DNA of 7,818 nt from Candidatus Kuenenia stuttgartensis (lineage in GTDB: Bacteria; Planctomycetota; Planctomycetia; Isosphaerales; Isosphaeraceae). Both the position numbers and the translations under genes were made by a program. The first letter of the stretch is position 1. Each line of letters opens with the position of its first letter. Below, in pieces: positions 6,232-7,818 of this stretch. Location: assembly GCA_945874095.1 (NCBI GenBank), contig CAMCFM010000182.1, positions 1 through 7,818 of the forward strand. Direction: 5' to 3'. The notes beneath the pieces are model-generated. The model was given only the letters and a program-made list of their open reading frames with translations. It was not told the DNA's origin and made no database searches.

Positions 6232-6455
6232 GCATGCAAACGATCAAGTGCCCGATTTGCAAGAAGCAGATCCAGTTCGAGCAGCTGAGCGATCAGCCAG
6301 CGTTTCCATTTTGTTCGGACCGCTGCAAGCTGATCGACCTCGGCCGCTGGATCGACGGCGACTATAAAATCTCCCGAGAGCTGAATGACGACGAGCTTGA
6401 TCAATTCGAAGAATTGATCGAGGAAAAGGCCCGAGAGCTTGGTCTGGACGAATAG
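6228..6455 (+). CDS. yacG: YacG-type zinc-binding protein (DNA gyrase inhibitor family)
   Basis: This 75-aa protein has the YacG zinc signature: Cys8-X2-Cys11 and Cys29-X3-Cys33, with CPICKK near the start, FPFCSDRCKLIDLGRW (26-41) and an acidic C-terminal helix. In E. coli, YacG binds GyrB and inhibits gyrase; the same role here is inferred from family membership. The ATG at 6228 overlaps the upstream stop (ATGA), which suggests translational coupling with the FmdB-like gene. A second in-frame ATG at 6234 is an alternative start. In enterobacteria yacG sits near coaE, which is not seen here. It is the last recognisable gene of the plus-strand operon. Confidence 0.92.
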   Translation: MSMQTIKCPICKKQIQFEQLSDQPAFPFCSDRCKLIDLGRWIDGDYKISRELNDDELDQFEELIEEKARELGLDE

Positions 6456-6486
6456 TCTTAGAGGTCCACTCACCACGTCCAAATGC

Positions 6487-6531
6487 ATTTCCTCTGATCC
6501 TTCGACAAATTGTCACAAGACAAGAGGAAAT
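6487..6531. repeat. 9-bp perfect inverted repeat after yacG
   Basis: ATTTCCTCT (6487-6495) and AGAGGAAAT (6523-6531) are exact complements around a 27-nt loop, which contains a small GACA/TGTC hairpin (6504-6514). The right arm overlaps another possible hairpin, at 6521-6536. Confidence 0.5.
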
Positions 6532-6764
6532 TCTTGGTTTTTTGATCTGCGATCAGGCATGCTACTTTTAAAGGCAACGCTCTCGTTTTGTGAAAGCTCA
6601 ACCGCCTTTGCGACATTCGACCTGGTTTTCGGGAGCCAAACCGCGATCGGGCTAACAATTCCTGACACGGAATTCACAGGAGCCATCGACGGCTTCATCA
6701 ATAGGCTCTGAAGGTGGATCGCCTGTCGTCTAGAAAGTTTAATCGAGGACCTTTTCTTCGCCAT
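6513..6764 (-). CDS. Possible small hypothetical protein, 83 aa
   Basis: This is a minus-strand frame starting at ATG 6764 and beginning MAKKRSSIKLSRRQAI, with a basic N-terminus and no recognisable family, signal peptide or membrane segment. An upstream in-frame ATG at 6773 is also possible. I prefer 6764 because AAAGG (complement of 6775-6779) lies 10 nt before it. A perfect TTGACA with -10 candidates lies about 90-115 nt upstream. Against it: G/C at third codon positions is only about half, the opposite strand is open over nearly the same stretch, and no homologue is known to me. It may be a real lineage-specific gene, a decayed gene, or a by-product of a non-coding transcript. Confidence 0.3.
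   Translation of the reverse strand: MAKKRSSIKLSRRQAIHLQSLLMKPSMAPVNSVSGIVSPIAVWLPKTRSNVAKAVELSQNESVAFKSSMPDRRSKNQEFPLVL
6521..6543 (+). terminator. Weak candidate terminator after yacG
   Basis: CAAGA (6521-6525) and TCTTG (6532-6536) form a 5-bp stem with a 6-nt loop, followed by G and six T (6538-6543). The stem is short and low in GC, so termination would be inefficient. It competes for bases with the 9-bp inverted repeat just upstream. Confidence 0.3.
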
Positions 6765-6795
6765 TGTAACCATGCCTTTTTTTCTTAGGAATACT

Positions 6796-6833
6796 AACAG
6801 ATTTTCGATCTTACGATCTGTTTTTTAAACAGA
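6796..6833 (-). other. Overlapping, mutually exclusive hairpins
   Basis: AACAGAT (6796-6802) pairs with ATCTGTT (6816-6822), and TCTGTTT (6817-6823) pairs with AAACAGA (6827-6833). Because 6817-6822 belongs to both stems, only one can form at a time. On the minus strand they lie in the leader between the putative promoter and the small ORF. On the plus strand the first stem runs into six T (6821-6826) and could act as a weak terminator. Read as alternative RNA folds this resembles an attenuator; that is inference. Confidence 0.4.
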
Positions 6834-6851
6834 AACCTCTTGGGGGTAACT

Positions 6852-6880
6852 CTAATATACCTTATGGATTCAATTGTCAA
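6852..6880 (-). promoter_or_regulatory. Sigma70-type promoter candidate, minus strand
   Basis: On the minus strand a perfect -35, TTGACA (complement of 6875-6880), is followed after 15 nt by TATATT (6854-6859) or after 17 nt by TATTAG (6852-6857). Transcription would start near 6845 and run through the overlapping hairpins toward the 83-aa frame, leaving a leader of about 80 nt. It lies in the AT-rich part of the gap. No transcript evidence exists here. Confidence 0.45.
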
Positions 6881-6986
6881 GCCTGAGGATTTAATTTAGT
6901 TTTCATATCGATTTTTATTCCCTAAACCCCCTTGGTATCATCATTCAGACAAGATTGCTCAGTGTGCGCAGTCGACAATTCTCGAT

Positions 6987-7010
6987 GGCTCATACCGGAT
7001 TCCGGGGTGT
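6987..7010 (+). repeat. Left inverted-repeat arm
   Basis: The arm begins GGCTCATACC and ends GGGGTGT. It also contains the internal palindrome CCGGATTCCGG (6995-7005), which the right arm lacks because of the single mismatch. Confidence 0.7.
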
Positions 7011-7207
7011 GGCTTTGAGAGTGGTTGTATGTATATGACAGGATTGATGGGCTCTGATTCCAGATTCACAAATTAACTCGATTTCATCAAGTGGTTTGGG
7101 GCTCGGTCTGAAGGGCCACGATTGCGCCTTTATGCATGTCGTCCAACAGATTACGGCCAGAGCTGTCCTGATTGCGATTATTGCGGCTCTTCAGACTCTA
7201 TGCGATT

Positions 7208-7231
7208 TCTGGGGGCTCGCGAAGCCCCAGA
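7208..7231. other. GC-rich hairpin inside the inverted-repeat segment
   Basis: GGGGCT (7212-7217) pairs with AGCCCC (7223-7228) around CGCGA. Past a bulged G at 7211 the stem extends with TCT (7208-7210) and AGA (7229-7231), giving 9 pairs. There is no T-tract on either side. It sits almost at the centre of the 439-bp segment. Confidence 0.5.
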
Positions 7232-7274
7232 CTGTTGGCCTTGAACTCTAGAATCACGGGCCTTTGGCCAAAAA

Positions 7275-7330
7275 ACGAAGCATCATAACCGAGGATTCCC
7301 ATCGGTTTACAAGAATTATTCATGCTTCGT
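7275..7330. repeat. Nested inverted repeat
   Basis: ACGAAGCAT (7275-7283) and ATGCTTCGT (7322-7330) are perfect 9-bp complements. Inside them AACCGA (7287-7292) and TCGGTT (7302-7307) form a further perfect 6-bp stem with a 9-nt loop. The gap between the helices is short on the left (3 nt) and long on the right (14 nt). Confidence 0.55.
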
Positions 7331-7401
7331 AATCTGACACATAAACCAGAGGAGATCCTGTTTGGCAATGCCTTTATTGCAAATTGGAGCCCAGGAAAAG
7401 G

Positions 7402-7425
7402 ACACCCTGGAATCCGGTATGAGCC
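7402..7425 (-). repeat. Right inverted-repeat arm
   Basis: This is the complement of the left arm with a single mismatch at 7408. It lies just downstream of the transporter stop codon in the transporter's reading direction, so it would be present in that gene's 3' untranslated RNA. Confidence 0.7.
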
Positions 7426-7452
7426 TTGATTGAAATTGACTTCAACCCATGA

Positions 7453-7818
7453 TCAAGACCCATGCGAGTGAATGTCCACCGGATCCTCATTCAAACGCCT
7501 GATCGCCATTCGTACCACAATCAGACCCAATACCAGCGCCATGGCTCCTGTATAAAACGGCGCAGCCTCGCCAAATCGGCCCAGCAATTGATTGGCGAAC
7601 GAATAATTCAACATCCGTGCAAATGTCTGTGCCGATGTCATGGCTCCAAACACGGCCCCTTGCACCGCCGGTCCGCTTGATCTGGAGACCAGGCTGGTCA
7701 TGCTCGGATTTGCCATGCCCTGGCCCAGTCCGACCACCACCAGGGTGGGCAGTAGAAGGACCGTCATATTCACTTGCGATAGCATCAGGAAGCCAACGAT
7801 CAATGTACACATCCCAGC
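7453..7818 (-). CDS. MFS transporter, C-terminal part (cut by window edge)
   Basis: The C-terminal 121 residues of an integral membrane protein are present; the frame is open at the right edge, so the rest lies outside the window. Hydrophobic spans from about residue 4 to 34 and near the end (FYTGAMALVLGLIVVRMAI) fit late transmembrane helices. A connecting stretch has GLGQGMANPSMTSLVS and QGAVFGAMTSAQTFAR, a pattern typical of the second half of MFS drug/proton antiporters of the TetA/DHA1 type. It ends in a short hydrophilic tail, NEDPVDIHSHGS. The substrate cannot be told from this part. It is convergent with the chaperone operon and separated from it by about 1 kb; an inverted-repeat arm starts 27 nt after its stop. 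Confidence 0.85.
   Translation of the reverse strand, partial: AGMCTLIVGFLMLSQVNMTVLLLPTLVVVGLGQGMANPSMTSLVSRSSGPAVQGAVFGAMTSAQTFARMLNYSFANQLLGRFGEAAPFYTGAMALVLGLIVVRMAIRRLNEDPVDIHSHGS

Larger units (their letters stand above)
6456..6986. other. Gene-poor region after yacG
   Basis: No conserved gene is recognised in these 531 bases. The region contains an inverted repeat and weak terminator-like hairpin near 6487-6543, a possible small minus-strand ORF (6513-6764), overlapping hairpins at 6796-6833 and a minus-strand promoter-like sequence at 6852-6880. From about 6775 to 6930 the DNA is clearly more AT-rich than the operon. A TGGTATCAT (6933-6941) resembles an extended -10 box on the plus strand, but it has no -35. 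Confidence 0.6.
6987..7425. repeat. 439-bp segment bounded by 24-bp inverted repeats
   Basis: The arms 6987-7010 and 7402-7425 are reverse complements at 23 of 24 positions; the shared core is GCTCATACCGGATTCC, and the only mismatch is at 7004/7408. The interior has no ORF of note but holds a GC-rich hairpin (7208-7231) and a nested inverted repeat (7275-7330). No clear target-site duplication is visible: the flanks CTCGAT and TTGAT are only loosely alike. The right arm ends 27 nt from the stop of the convergent transporter gene. It may be a MITE-like non-autonomous element or a structured RNA whose ends pair; sequence alone does not decide. Confidence 0.6.

Noticed and set aside
6439..6711. 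Plus-strand 90-codon frame after yacG
   Set aside because: It starts inside yacG in another frame, has no ribosome site of its own that I can see, and overlaps the minus-strand candidate, which has better start signals. Neither is proven.
6982..7430. Target-site duplication flanking the inverted-repeat segment
   Set aside because: TCGAT on the left and TTGAT on the right differ at one of five bases, and other alignments are worse, so I do not claim a duplication.
6456..7452. tRNA, RNase P RNA, tmRNA or CRISPR array in the gene-poor region
   Set aside because: I saw no cloverleaf, no known conserved RNase P or tmRNA core motifs, and no regularly spaced direct repeats.
7462..7680. Plus-strand 72-codon frame within the transporter region
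   Set aside because: It is antisense to the membrane protein frame, has no family resemblance and is best explained as a shadow.

Overview
The window is a bacterial chaperone locus followed by two small zinc proteins, a gene-poor stretch, and the end of a transporter gene on the opposite strand. Moderate GC and the order groEL-groES-groEL-dnaJ-grpE suggest a planctomycete. From memory, unchecked here, Rhodopirellula baltica has a similar layout. There is no dnaK, no hrcA and no visible CIRCE operator in the window.

Chaperonin block (1-4035, + strand). A possible short acidic leader ORF ends inside the ribosome binding site of the first groEL. GroEL1 (124-1797) has a C-terminal GGM tail. GroES (start corrected to 1935, 97 aa) and GroEL2 (2331-3953), which has a charged tail without GGM, follow. 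Both gaps between these genes can fold into long stem-loops. A strong intrinsic terminator at 4002-4035, preceded by another hairpin and a palindrome, closes the block. The products should form GroES-capped folding chambers, with two different barrel subunits sharing one co-chaperonin gene.

DnaK co-chaperone block (4153-6455, + strand). A complete type I DnaJ and the nucleotide-exchange factor GrpE would serve a DnaK encoded elsewhere. An FmdB-family zinc-ribbon protein comes next and overlaps by an ATGA junction with a YacG-type zinc protein. A 15-nt exact repeat lies just before dnaJ and again over the grpE stop codon.

Gene-poor region (6456-7452). It holds no confidently recognised gene but is rich in structure. 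There is an inverted repeat after yacG. A possible 83-aa minus-strand ORF has a TTGACA promoter-like site and a leader with two mutually exclusive hairpins. A 439-bp non-coding segment (6987-7425) is bounded by 24-bp inverted repeats matching at 23 positions and contains further hairpins. That segment is the best candidate for something undescribed: a small non-autonomous mobile element, or a structured RNA with a long closing helix.

Right end (7453-7818, - strand). This is the C-terminal part of an MFS-type membrane transporter, convergent with the chaperone operon and running off the window edge.
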